Shown here piece by piece: positions 57,825-64,000 of a stretch of 64,000 nucleotides of DNA; within the stretch, counting starts at the first letter, position 1; each line of letters starts with the position of its first letter. The stretch comes from Mesorhizobium sp. (GTDB taxonomy: Bacteria; Pseudomonadota; Alphaproteobacteria; Rhizobiales; Rhizobiaceae). Below the pieces are notes generated by a model. It ran no database searches. It was not told the origin of the DNA and saw nothing but the letters and a program-made list of their open reading frames with translations. Made by a program: the position numbers and the translations under genes. The stretch spans positions 1 through 64,000 of the forward strand of contig NZ_JAEULZ010000018.1 in the NCBI RefSeq assembly GCF_016793485.1. Reading direction: 5' to 3'.

Positions 57825-57871
57825 CGCATGTCCTTATCCCGAAACCGATGACCACTTTCGGGAGACGTGCG
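57825..57871. repeat. REP-like palindromic element
   Basis: Inner arms TCCCGAAA/TTTCGGGA (57837-57844 and 57856-57863) and outer arms CGCATGTC/GACGTGCG (57825-57832 and 57864-57871, one mismatch) form a compact hairpin. It lies between the convergent cyclase and GGDEF genes. The layout and motif resemble a dispersed rhizobial repeat and could also act as a bidirectional terminator. Confidence 0.65.
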
Positions 57872-58627
57872 TCACGCCGCTGCCGGCACGTCGAAGATGG
57901 CGAGGTTGCGGCCGCGATTTTTCGCCTCGTAGAGATGCTTGTCGGCGTCGCGCATGAGTTCCGAGACGTTGGCGTCGCTCTTGCAGATCGTGCCGCCGAT
58001 GGACACGGTGAGTGGCACGACCCGTTCGTCCATGGGCTGGAACCGGATGAGTTCGACCTCATGGCGGACGCGCTCGGCAACGCGAATCGCCTCCTGATCG
58101 CTCGCCCCCCTCAGGAAGGCCGCGAACTCCTCGCCGCCGATGCGGCCCAGGATGTCGCCGGAACGGACGGCGCGGCTGATGGCGGCCGCGATTTCAAGCA
58201 GCGCCTTGTCGCCGGTGAGGTGGCCGAAATTGTCGTTGATCTTCTTGAAGTGGTCGGCATCGATGATGAGCAGCGCGCCGCGATCAGCCTTGCGGCGCGA
58301 GCGGTCGAGTTTAGCGAAGAAGGTCTCGCGGTTCAGCATGCCTGTCATGGGGTCGCGCCGCGACTTCTCCTCCAGCTTGGCGTGGGCCGCCGCGAGCTCG
58401 GCGTGGGCGCGGGCGAGATCGCCATGCGCGCGCTTCAGCTTTTCGTCCTGCCAGAAGGTGTAGGCGCTGGCCGGCCAGGCGATGGCGAGCGGGCAGATGG
58501 TCAACATCAGCCAGGCGTTGCCGTCGATGGAGCCGCCGATGGCCGGAACGATGATCAAGGCAAGAAGGACAGAGGCCGCCAGCGACGAGAAGGCAACGGC
58601 CATGGACTTCAGAAAAATTCGATTCAT
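57872..58627 (-). CDS. diguanylate cyclase with membrane anchor
   Basis: The 251-residue protein has two N-terminal hydrophobic segments (about 8-30 and 39-58) and a short coiled coil (KLKRAHGDLARAHAELAAAH). The GGDEF domain that follows has active site GGEEF at 164-168 and the inhibitory I-site RSGD at 155-158. It should make c-di-GMP under product inhibition. I reject the open frame that continues to 59281. A GGGAG site precedes the ATG. Confidence 0.93.
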   Translation of the reverse strand: MNRIFLKSMAVAFSSLAASVLLALIIVPAIGGSIDGNAWLMLTICPLAIAWPASAYTFWQDEKLKRAHGDLARAHAELAAAHAKLEEKSRRDPMTGMLNRETFFAKLDRSRRKADRGALLIIDADHFKKINDNFGHLTGDKALLEIAAAISRAVRSGDILGRIGGEEFAAFLRGASDQEAIRVAERVRHEVELIRFQPMDERVVPLTVSIGGTICKSDANVSELMRDADKHLYEAKNRGRNLAIFDVPAAA

Positions 58628-58792
58628 GCACTGCTCCCTCGTCCCAGGACGGGTCATGACAGGCGGCCGTGAACGCGTGCTTTCCTGTTCGTCTAAAATT
58701 TTATCCGATGGCCCCTTTCCCGTGATTTGCGCACATAAATCCGCCGCTATCAGCCTGTGGTTGCGGAGCCGGATTTGTGACATAGAGCCAGC

Positions 58793-59497
58793 ATGACCCA
58801 ACTGCCCGACAATGCCCGCTTTTCCCATGTCACCGACTGGGTGTTCGACCTCGACAACACGCTCTATCCGCACCACTCGAACCTGTTCTCGCAGATCGAC
58901 GTGCGGATGACGGCCTATGTCTCGGAATTGCTGTCGCTGCCGCGCGACGAGGCGCGCAAGCTGCAGAAGGAGCTTTACCGGGAATACGGCACGACGCTCG
59001 CCGGTCTGATCCAGCGGCATGGCATCGATTCCGACGACTTCCTGCAGAAGGTGCACGACATCGACTATACCTGGCTGGTGCCCGATCCGACGCTCGGCGC
59101 GGCGATCCACCAGCTTCCGGGCCGCAAGTTCATCTTCACCAACGGCAACCGCAGCCATGCGGAACGCGCGGCGCGCCAGCTCGGCATCCTCGACCATTTC
59201 GACGACATCTTCGACATCGTCGCGGCGGAACTGACGCCAAAGCCGGCGCGGCAGACCTACGAACGCTTTGCGGCACTTCATGCCGTGACCGGTCCGAAGG
59301 CCGTCATGTTCGAGGACCTCGCGCGAAACCTTACGGTGCCGAAGGCGCTCGGCATGACAACCGTGCTGGTGGTGCCGCGCAATTTCGAGCCGACCTTCTC
59401 GGAAATCTGGGAGAAGGACGAGAACTACGAGGACGACGTCGACTTCGTTACCGACGACCTCGGCTCCTTCCTCGCCGCGATCGTCGAAAAAGCTTGA
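58793..59497 (+). CDS. HAD-family pyrimidine 5'-nucleotidase
   Basis: The 234-residue HAD hydrolase has motif I VFDLDNTLYPH (nucleophile Asp), motif II IFTNGNRSHAERAA and the motif III/IV region MFEDLARNL. This variant is the TIGR01993/SDT1-like pyrimidine nucleotidase type. It dephosphorylates UMP/CMP-like nucleotides. The DUF817 gene overlaps its stop by 4 bases. Confidence 0.9.
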   Translation: MTQLPDNARFSHVTDWVFDLDNTLYPHHSNLFSQIDVRMTAYVSELLSLPRDEARKLQKELYREYGTTLAGLIQRHGIDSDDFLQKVHDIDYTWLVPDPTLGAAIHQLPGRKFIFTNGNRSHAERAARQLGILDHFDDIFDIVAAELTPKPARQTYERFAALHAVTGPKAVMFEDLARNLTVPKALGMTTVLVVPRNFEPTFSEIWEKDENYEDDVDFVTDDLGSFLAAIVEKA

Positions 59498-60357
59498 AGC
59501 GCTTCACCTCCCTCGAAGCGCGCATCGACCATGCCGCGCGTCAGGTGCTGGACCGGCTCCCGGCGCATGGCCTCTCGGGCGCGCTGGTCGAATTCCTCGT
59601 CTTCGGGCTGAAGCAGGCCTGGGCCTGCCTGTTCGGCGGCGCGATGCTGTTCCTCATCATCGCCACCAAATATGTGTCGCCCGAGCCATTCGGACTTGCG
59701 CGCTACGACTTCCTGTTTCTCGCCGCGCTGGCCATCCAGCTTGCGATGCTTGCCTTCCGGCTGGAGACGCTTTCGGAAGCCAAGGTCATCCTGATCTTCC
59801 ATGTCGTCGGCACGGTCATGGAAATCTTCAAGACGTCGGCCGGCTCGTGGATCTATCCGGAAGACGCCTTCTTCCGGATCGGCGGCGTGCCGCTCTTCTC
59901 CGGCTTCATGTATGCCGCCGTTGGCTCCTACATCGCGCGCATCACGCGCATCTTCGACATGCGCTACACGCGCTACCCGCCGCTCTGGACGACCATCCTG
60001 CTGGCGGCGGCGATCTACATCAACTTCTTCGCCCATCATTTCGTGGTGGACGTCCGCTATGGGCTGTTCGCGGCGACCTTCGTGCTGTTCCTGCGCACGA
60101 CCGTGCATTACCGCGTCTTCCGCTTCCGCCACCGCATGCCGCTGCTGGTGGGGTTCCTGCTGGTGGCGCTGTTCATCTGGTTTGCCGAGAACATCGGAAC
60201 GTGGTCGCGCGCATGGCTCTATCCCGGGCAGGGCGACGAATGGACGCCGGTGTCGATTCACAAGCTCGGCGCGTGGTACCTGCTGATGATCATATCGTTC
60301 GTGCTGGTCACACTGGTTCACAAGCCGCAGCCGCTGGATGCGGCCGACCGGGATTAG
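59494..60357 (+). CDS. DUF817 integral membrane protein
   Basis: The 287-residue protein has about eight membrane helices and the DUF817 features FGLKQAWACLFGGAMLFLII, LIFHVVGTVMEIFKTSAGSW and NFFAHHFVVDVRYGL. Function is unknown. It starts with TTG overlapping the previous stop (TTGA), because no suitable ATG exists upstream of the first helix. Coupling to the nucleotidase gene is evident. Confidence 0.88.
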   Translation: MKRFTSLEARIDHAARQVLDRLPAHGLSGALVEFLVFGLKQAWACLFGGAMLFLIIATKYVSPEPFGLARYDFLFLAALAIQLAMLAFRLETLSEAKVILIFHVVGTVMEIFKTSAGSWIYPEDAFFRIGGVPLFSGFMYAAVGSYIARITRIFDMRYTRYPPLWTTILLAAAIYINFFAHHFVVDVRYGLFAATFVLFLRTTVHYRVFRFRHRMPLLVGFLLVALFIWFAENIGTWSRAWLYPGQGDEWTPVSIHKLGAWYLLMIISFVLVTLVHKPQPLDAADRD

Positions 60358-60368
60358 AGATTTGGGGA

Positions 60369-61208
60369 TCAGAGACCGTAGAACTTCTGGATCACCTTCC
60401 AGGCGTCGTCGGCCGTGTCGGCAAAGTCGATGATGTCCTGGTCGCCGGGCGAGATGGTACCCTGTTCCGCGAGATAGTCGAGGTCGATCGAACGCCGCCA
60501 GAACTCCTCGCCGAAGAGGATGATCGGCACCCGCTCCATGCGGCCGGTCTGGATCAGCGTCAGGGTTTCGAACAGTTCGTCCATCGTGCCGAAGCCGCCC
60601 GGGAAGACGGCGATGGCCTTGGCGCGCATGATGAAATGCATCTTGCGGATGGCGAAGTAGTGGAAGTTGAAGCAGAGCTCTGGCGAGACGTAGGGGTTGG
60701 GCGCCTGTTCGTGCGGCAGCACGATGTTCAGCCCGATCGACGGCGCCCCGACATCGGCAGCGCCGCGATTGCCTGCCTCCATGACGCCGGGGCCGCCGCC
60801 GGTCACGACGACGAATTCGCGATAATATGACGCGGCGGAATGCTGCGAGCATATGCGCGCGAAGGCCCGCGCCTCCTCGTAATAACGGCTGTTGGCCTCG
60901 AGATTTTTCTTCTGCGTCTCGTTCTTGGCCGCCCAGGCGGCTCCGCCGGGCTCGGGAATGCGTGCGCCGCCGAACAGGATGACCGTCGAGCGGATGCCGC
61001 GTTCGGACAGGACAAGCTCGGGCTTCATCAGTTCGAGCTGCAGCCGGACCGGCCGCAACTCGCGACGCGTCATGAAGTCCTCGTCGTTCCAGGCCAGACG
61101 GTAGGTCGGGGCTACCGTCTGCGGCGTCTCCGGCACACTCTTGGCGCGTTCCAGATCCTCATCCGCATGCGGCAGCGGGGTCCATCCCGCCTTCTGGGTC
61201 GGATTCAT
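60369..61208 (-). CDS. LOG-family (lysine decarboxylase-like) protein
   Basis: The 279-residue Rossmann-fold protein has the LOG motif PGGFGTMDELFETLTLIQTG and the upstream VVVTGGGPGVMEAGNRGAAD. LOG enzymes hydrolyse cytokinin nucleotides or other nucleoside monophosphates. The extra N-terminal 70 residues, rich in charged and aromatic residues, set it apart from the short plant-type LOGs. An alternative TTG start is at 61214; the ATG at 61208 is preferred. Confidence 0.9.
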   Translation of the reverse strand: MNPTQKAGWTPLPHADEDLERAKSVPETPQTVAPTYRLAWNDEDFMTRRELRPVRLQLELMKPELVLSERGIRSTVILFGGARIPEPGGAAWAAKNETQKKNLEANSRYYEEARAFARICSQHSAASYYREFVVVTGGGPGVMEAGNRGAADVGAPSIGLNIVLPHEQAPNPYVSPELCFNFHYFAIRKMHFIMRAKAIAVFPGGFGTMDELFETLTLIQTGRMERVPIILFGEEFWRRSIDLDYLAEQGTISPGDQDIIDFADTADDAWKVIQKFYGL

Positions 61209-61284
61209 GCTCAATTTCCCAAACCCCCTGCTCTACACCGGATGTCCGGCCATTCCACGCCGTGCCATGACGCATGCGCGATTG

Positions 61285-61299
61285 ACCCTCCCGGAGGGT
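61285..61299. promoter_or_regulatory. symmetric element upstream of dapD
   Basis: ACCCTCC-C-GGAGGGT is a perfect 7-bp inverted repeat with one central base. It sits 75 bases before dapD, directly overlapping a TTGACA-like box at 61299-61304, in the divergent region with the LOG gene. An operator is possible, but no -10 at the right spacing was found. Confidence 0.35.
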
Positions 61300-61374
61300 T
61301 GACATAGGTTCCGCGCGATTTCGGCCGAGCTTATCGGCCACAGGCTTAACGGCACGTTGTAATAGGGGAATTTC

Positions 61375-62229
61375 ATGGCGAAGGCCAATCTGTCCGGGCT
61401 CGAAAGCACGATCGAAAAGGCGTTCGACGCCAGGGACACGATTTCGACCGCTACGAAAGGCGAGGTTCGCGACGCCGTCGAGGCAGCGCTCAATCTCCTC
61501 GACAAAGGCGAGGTGCGGGTTGCCGAGCGGCAGGCGGATGGCGCCTGGACCGTCAACCAGTGGCTCAAGAAGGCCGTGCTGCTGTCCTTCCGCCTGAACC
61601 CGATGGACATCGTCAAGGGCGGGCCCGGCAATGCCACATGGTGGGACAAGGTGCCGTCCAAGTTCGATGGCTGGACTGCAGCAGACCATGAGAAGGCCGG
61701 CTTCCGTTCGGTTCCATCGGCCGTCGTGCGCCGCTCGGCCTACATCGCGCCGGGCGCCATCCTGATGCCGTCCTTCGTGAACCTGGGCGCTCATGTCGGC
61801 GAGAACACCATGGTGGACACCTGGGCGACGGTGGGCTCCTGCGCGCAGATCGGCAAGAATGTGCACCTGTCGGGCGGCGTCGGCATCGGCGGCGTGCTGG
61901 AACCCATGCAGGCCGGCCCAACCATCATCGAGGACGACTGCTTCATCGGCGCGCGCTCGGAAGTGGTGGAAGGCTGCATCGTGCGCGAGGGCGCGGTGCT
62001 CGGCATGGGCGTCTTCATCGGCAAGTCGACGAAGATCGTCGATCGCGCCACCGGTTCCGTTACCTATGGCGAAGTGCCGCCGTTTTCCGTCGTGGTCGCC
62101 GGCGCACTTCCCGGCAAGCCGATGGGCAATGGCGAACCCGGCCCAAGCCTCTACTGCGCCGTCATCGTCAAGAAGGTCGATGCGCAGACGCGCTCCAAGA
62201 CCTCGATCAACGAGTTGCTGAGAGATTGA
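61375..62229 (+). CDS. dapD: tetrahydrodipicolinate N-succinyltransferase
   Basis: The 284-residue enzyme has the helical N-terminal domain and a left-handed beta helix of hexapeptide repeats (about residues 110-250; [55 protein letters not shown]). It acts in the succinylase branch of lysine/diaminopimelate synthesis. GGGGAA precedes the ATG. dapE lies two genes downstream. Confidence 0.97.
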   Translation: MAKANLSGLESTIEKAFDARDTISTATKGEVRDAVEAALNLLDKGEVRVAERQADGAWTVNQWLKKAVLLSFRLNPMDIVKGGPGNATWWDKVPSKFDGWTAADHEKAGFRSVPSAVVRRSAYIAPGAILMPSFVNLGAHVGENTMVDTWATVGSCAQIGKNVHLSGGVGIGGVLEPMQAGPTIIEDDCFIGARSEVVEGCIVREGAVLGMGVFIGKSTKIVDRATGSVTYGEVPPFSVVVAGALPGKPMGNGEPGPSLYCAVIVKKVDAQTRSKTSINELLRD

Positions 62230-62232
62230 TCC

Positions 62233-62610
62233 TTGCCTGAAAAAGACAAGCTTACCTGGCTTTTCTTCCGCTTTTCGGGCCGCGTCAGCCGCGCGGCCTA
62301 TTTCCTTGCAGGCCTCCTGCTGGCGGTGATCCAGGCGTTCCTGCTCTATCGCTTCACGCTCGTGCCTGAAGAAAGCTCGGCCGGCCAGGGGTGGGCCGCG
62401 GCGTTCTGGATTGTGATGGTCGTTGCGATCTGGTCAAACATCGCGTTGTCCGTGAAACGGCTGCACGACATCGGAAAGCCGGGCATAATCGCCGCCGCGC
62501 TGTTCATTCCCGTCGTCTCGATTGTCGCCTTCATCGCGCTCTGCCTCATTCCAGGCAACCCCGGCCCGAACCAGTACGGGCAACGCCCGAATGCACCGGC
62601 CGGGACCTGA
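62233..62610 (+). CDS. DUF805 small membrane protein
   Basis: The 125-residue protein has the DUF805 pattern: FFRFSGRVSRAAYFLAGLLL at the start, then SVKRLHDIGKPGIIAALF and a final helix ending CLIPGNPGPNQYGQ. Three to four membrane helices are expected. It starts at TTG three bases after the dapD stop, so it is probably translated by coupling. It has no known role in lysine synthesis. Confidence 0.85.
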   Translation: MPEKDKLTWLFFRFSGRVSRAAYFLAGLLLAVIQAFLLYRFTLVPEESSAGQGWAAAFWIVMVVAIWSNIALSVKRLHDIGKPGIIAAALFIPVVSIVAFIALCLIPGNPGPNQYGQRPNAPAGT

Positions 62611-62673
62611 TACGCGCGACATGGCGCATTTCGGCCAAGTGACATTTTCCGCGCTTTGGATTATCCCGCGAGC

Positions 62674-63861
62674 ATGAGCCTATCGACCGATCCGGCAGAG
62701 AACCTCGCCACCCTCGTCCGCTGCCCTTCGGTGACGCCGGCAGAGGGCGGTGCTTTGTCCGCGCTGGAATCCATGCTGAAGCCGCTCGGCTTTTCGGTGG
62801 AGCGGCCGGTCTTCTCCGAAGATGGCACGCCTGACATCGAGAACCTCTACGCGCGGCTCTCCGGCAACGGGCCGCATCTGATGTTCGCAGGCCATACCGA
62901 CGTGGTGTCGCCCGGCGACGAGGCGTCCTGGACGCATCCTCCCTTTTCGGCCGCGATCCACAATGGCGAGATGTACGGCCGTGGCGCCGTCGACATGAAG
63001 GGCGGCATCGCCTGCTTCGTCGCCGCGGTTGCGCGCCATGTCGCAAAGAAGGGCAGCCTCAAGGGCTCGGTGTCTCTGCTGATCACCGGGGACGAGGAAG
63101 GTCCCTCGATCAACGGAACGTCGAAGCTGCTAGAATGGGCGACAGCCAAGGGCGAACGCTGGGACGCGGCTGTCGTCGGCGAGCCTACCAATCCCGAACG
63201 GCTTGGCGACATGATCAAGATCGGCCGGCGCGGCTCGATCTCCGGGCTTCTCACCGTCAATGGCGTGCAGGGACATGCAGCCTATCCGCATCTCGCCGAC
63301 AATCCCGTGCGCGGGCTGCTGACGCTGGCGGACGCGCTCCTGAACCCCGCGCTCGACGACGGCACCAAGGACTTCCAGCCGACGAACCTGGAAATCACCT
63401 CCATCGACGTCGGCAACCCATCAACCAACGTCATCCCGGCGAAGGCGACGCTCGCCTTCAACATCCGCTTCAACGACACCTGGACCGCCGAGACGCTACA
63501 GGCGGAAATCCACAACCGCCTCGACCGCGCCAGCGGCCGGAGCAAATATCGTCCCGGCCGCAAGGAGCCTATCGCCTTCGACCTCGTCTGGCGCGACCGG
63601 CCGAGCCACGTCTTCCTGACCAACGACGAAAAAATGATCTCGGCGCTGTCCGCTTCGGTCGGCGCCGTAACCGGCCAGACGCCGGCGCTGTCCACCACAG
63701 GCGGGACGTCGGACGCGCGCTTCATCAAGGACTATTGCCCGGTGGTCGAGTTCGGCCTCGTCGGCAAGACCATGCACATGGTCGACGAGCGCGTGCCCCT
63801 TGCCGACCTCGAGACATTGACTGACATCTACAGCCGTTTCCTCGAGGACTGGTTCGGGTAG
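62674..63861 (+). CDS. dapE: succinyl-diaminopimelate desuccinylase
   Basis: The 395-residue di-zinc M20 peptidase-family enzyme has FAGHTDVV with ligands His74 and Asp76, [12 protein letters not shown] with Asp107, and the [12 protein letters not shown] catalytic glutamate pair (141-142). The C-terminal [12 protein letters not shown] and the late metal His (GKTMHMVDE) follow. It releases LL-diaminopimelate from its N-succinyl form and pairs with dapD. The ATG at 62674 is chosen over an in-frame TTG at 62656. Confidence 0.96.
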   Translation: MSLSTDPAENLATLVRCPSVTPAEGGALSALESMLKPLGFSVERPVFSEDGTPDIENLYARLSGNGPHLMFAGHTDVVSPGDEASWTHPPFSAAIHNGEMYGRGAVDMKGGIACFVAAVARHVAKKGSLKGSVSLLITGDEEGPSINGTSKLLEWATAKGERWDAAVVGEPTNPERLGDMIKIGRRGSISGLLTVNGVQGHAAYPHLADNPVRGLLTLADALLNPALDDGTKDFQPTNLEITSIDVGNPSTNVIPAKATLAFNIRFNDTWTAETLQAEIHNRLDRASGRSKYRPGRKEPIAFDLVWRDRPSHVFLTNDEKMISALSASVGAVTGQTPALSTTGGTSDARFIKDYCPVVEFGLVGKTMHMVDERVPLADLETLTDIYSRFLEDWFG

Positions 63862-63864
63862 CGC

Positions 63865-64000
63865 ATGCCATCCGGCGAACAAATCCAGCAATACCTGACC
63901 GGCGCCTGGCGGATGATGCTGGGCAAGGCCGACGGCCTCAAATTGCTCGACCTCAGCGCCGACGGCTTCTGGAACTCCTTCTACGCCATGCTCATCGCCC
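63865..64000 (+). CDS. partial hypothetical protein, cut by the window end
   Basis: An open frame starts with ATG three bases after the dapE stop and runs to the window end without a stop (45 codons visible). The visible part, MPSGEQIQQYLTGAWRMMLG then GFWNSFYAMLIA, looks like the start of a membrane-associated protein often placed after dapE in rhizobia. The tight spacing supports an operon. Function is unknown, and the call could change with the full sequence. Confidence 0.6.
   Translation, partial: MPSGEQIQQYLTGAWRMMLGKADGLKLLDLSADGFWNSFYAMLIA

Overview
The window looks like chromosomal DNA of a Hyphomicrobiales (Rhizobiales) alphaproteobacterium, most likely near Mesorhizobium and other Phyllobacteriaceae. 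This rests on the GC-rich, tightly packed genes, the alphaproteobacterial forms of the core genes (gyrB, hrcA, rph, lepA, dapD/dapE, ubiE/ubiB, coaBC, upp), and intergenic hairpin mosaics typical of rhizobia. Species cannot be named from the sequence alone. Almost all of it reads as ordinary core chromosome. There is no prophage, transposase, integrase or CRISPR array.

Layout. 1-12.6 kb: a tRNA-Ser(GGA), then a nucleoside uptake and salvage block. It holds a BMP-type binding protein, ABC ATPase and two permeases, cytidine deaminase, purine nucleoside phosphorylase, thymidine phosphorylase, uracil phosphoribosyltransferase and adenosine deaminase. A GNAT acetyltransferase, slyX, an anti-sigma-like protein and a retropepsin-like protease are interspersed. 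12.7-19.1 kb: ubiE-ubiB, a FitAB-type toxin-antitoxin pair with a palindromic operator, coaBC, and a cyclic-nucleotide-binding/FAD oxidoreductase paired with a UBP-type zinc-finger protein. 19.1-25.1 kb: an LprI-like protein, a Zn/Cd/Pb-type P-type ATPase with its MerR regulator and a classical MerR-type promoter, and gyrB. 25.4-33.4 kb: cytochrome P450, DUF3297, yraN, rsmI, a small EamA protein, hemW, rdgB, a VOC protein and rph, then divergent hrcA. 33.5-45.6 kb: a membrane-anchored alpha/beta hydrolase, a YegD-like Hsp70, LysE-type exporter, cysK, an AlkD-like HEAT protein, dut, a PEP-mutase-family protein, an EI24 protein, adenosine kinase and a lone HyuA-type hydantoinase.

45.6-48.2 kb is the loosest region: hairpin-rich repeats around two uncharacterised genes and an orphan Phd-type antitoxin. 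It leads into the most unusual gene, at 48.2-50.7 kb. This AT-rich, evidently acquired gene encodes an SF2 helicase with a C-terminal PD-(D/E)xK-like nuclease motif, and it sits directly against lepA. It is my best candidate for an undescribed, probably defence-related, single-gene system. 50.7-64 kb returns to core genes: lepA, rpe, an ArsR-SRPBCC-GST operon with a clear promoter and operator, prfC, an adenylate cyclase-like protein, a diguanylate cyclase, a pyrimidine 5'-nucleotidase, DUF817, a LOG-family protein, dapD-DUF805-dapE, and the start of one more gene cut by the window end.

The nucleoside genes form a plausible pathway. The ABC system imports nucleosides, and cytidine and adenosine are deaminated. 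Thymidine (and perhaps other nucleosides) is split by phosphorylases. Uracil is rescued to UMP and adenosine can be phosphorylated. Start sites were chosen by ribosome-binding sites, family length and overlap with neighbours. Where they are doubtful the entry says so.
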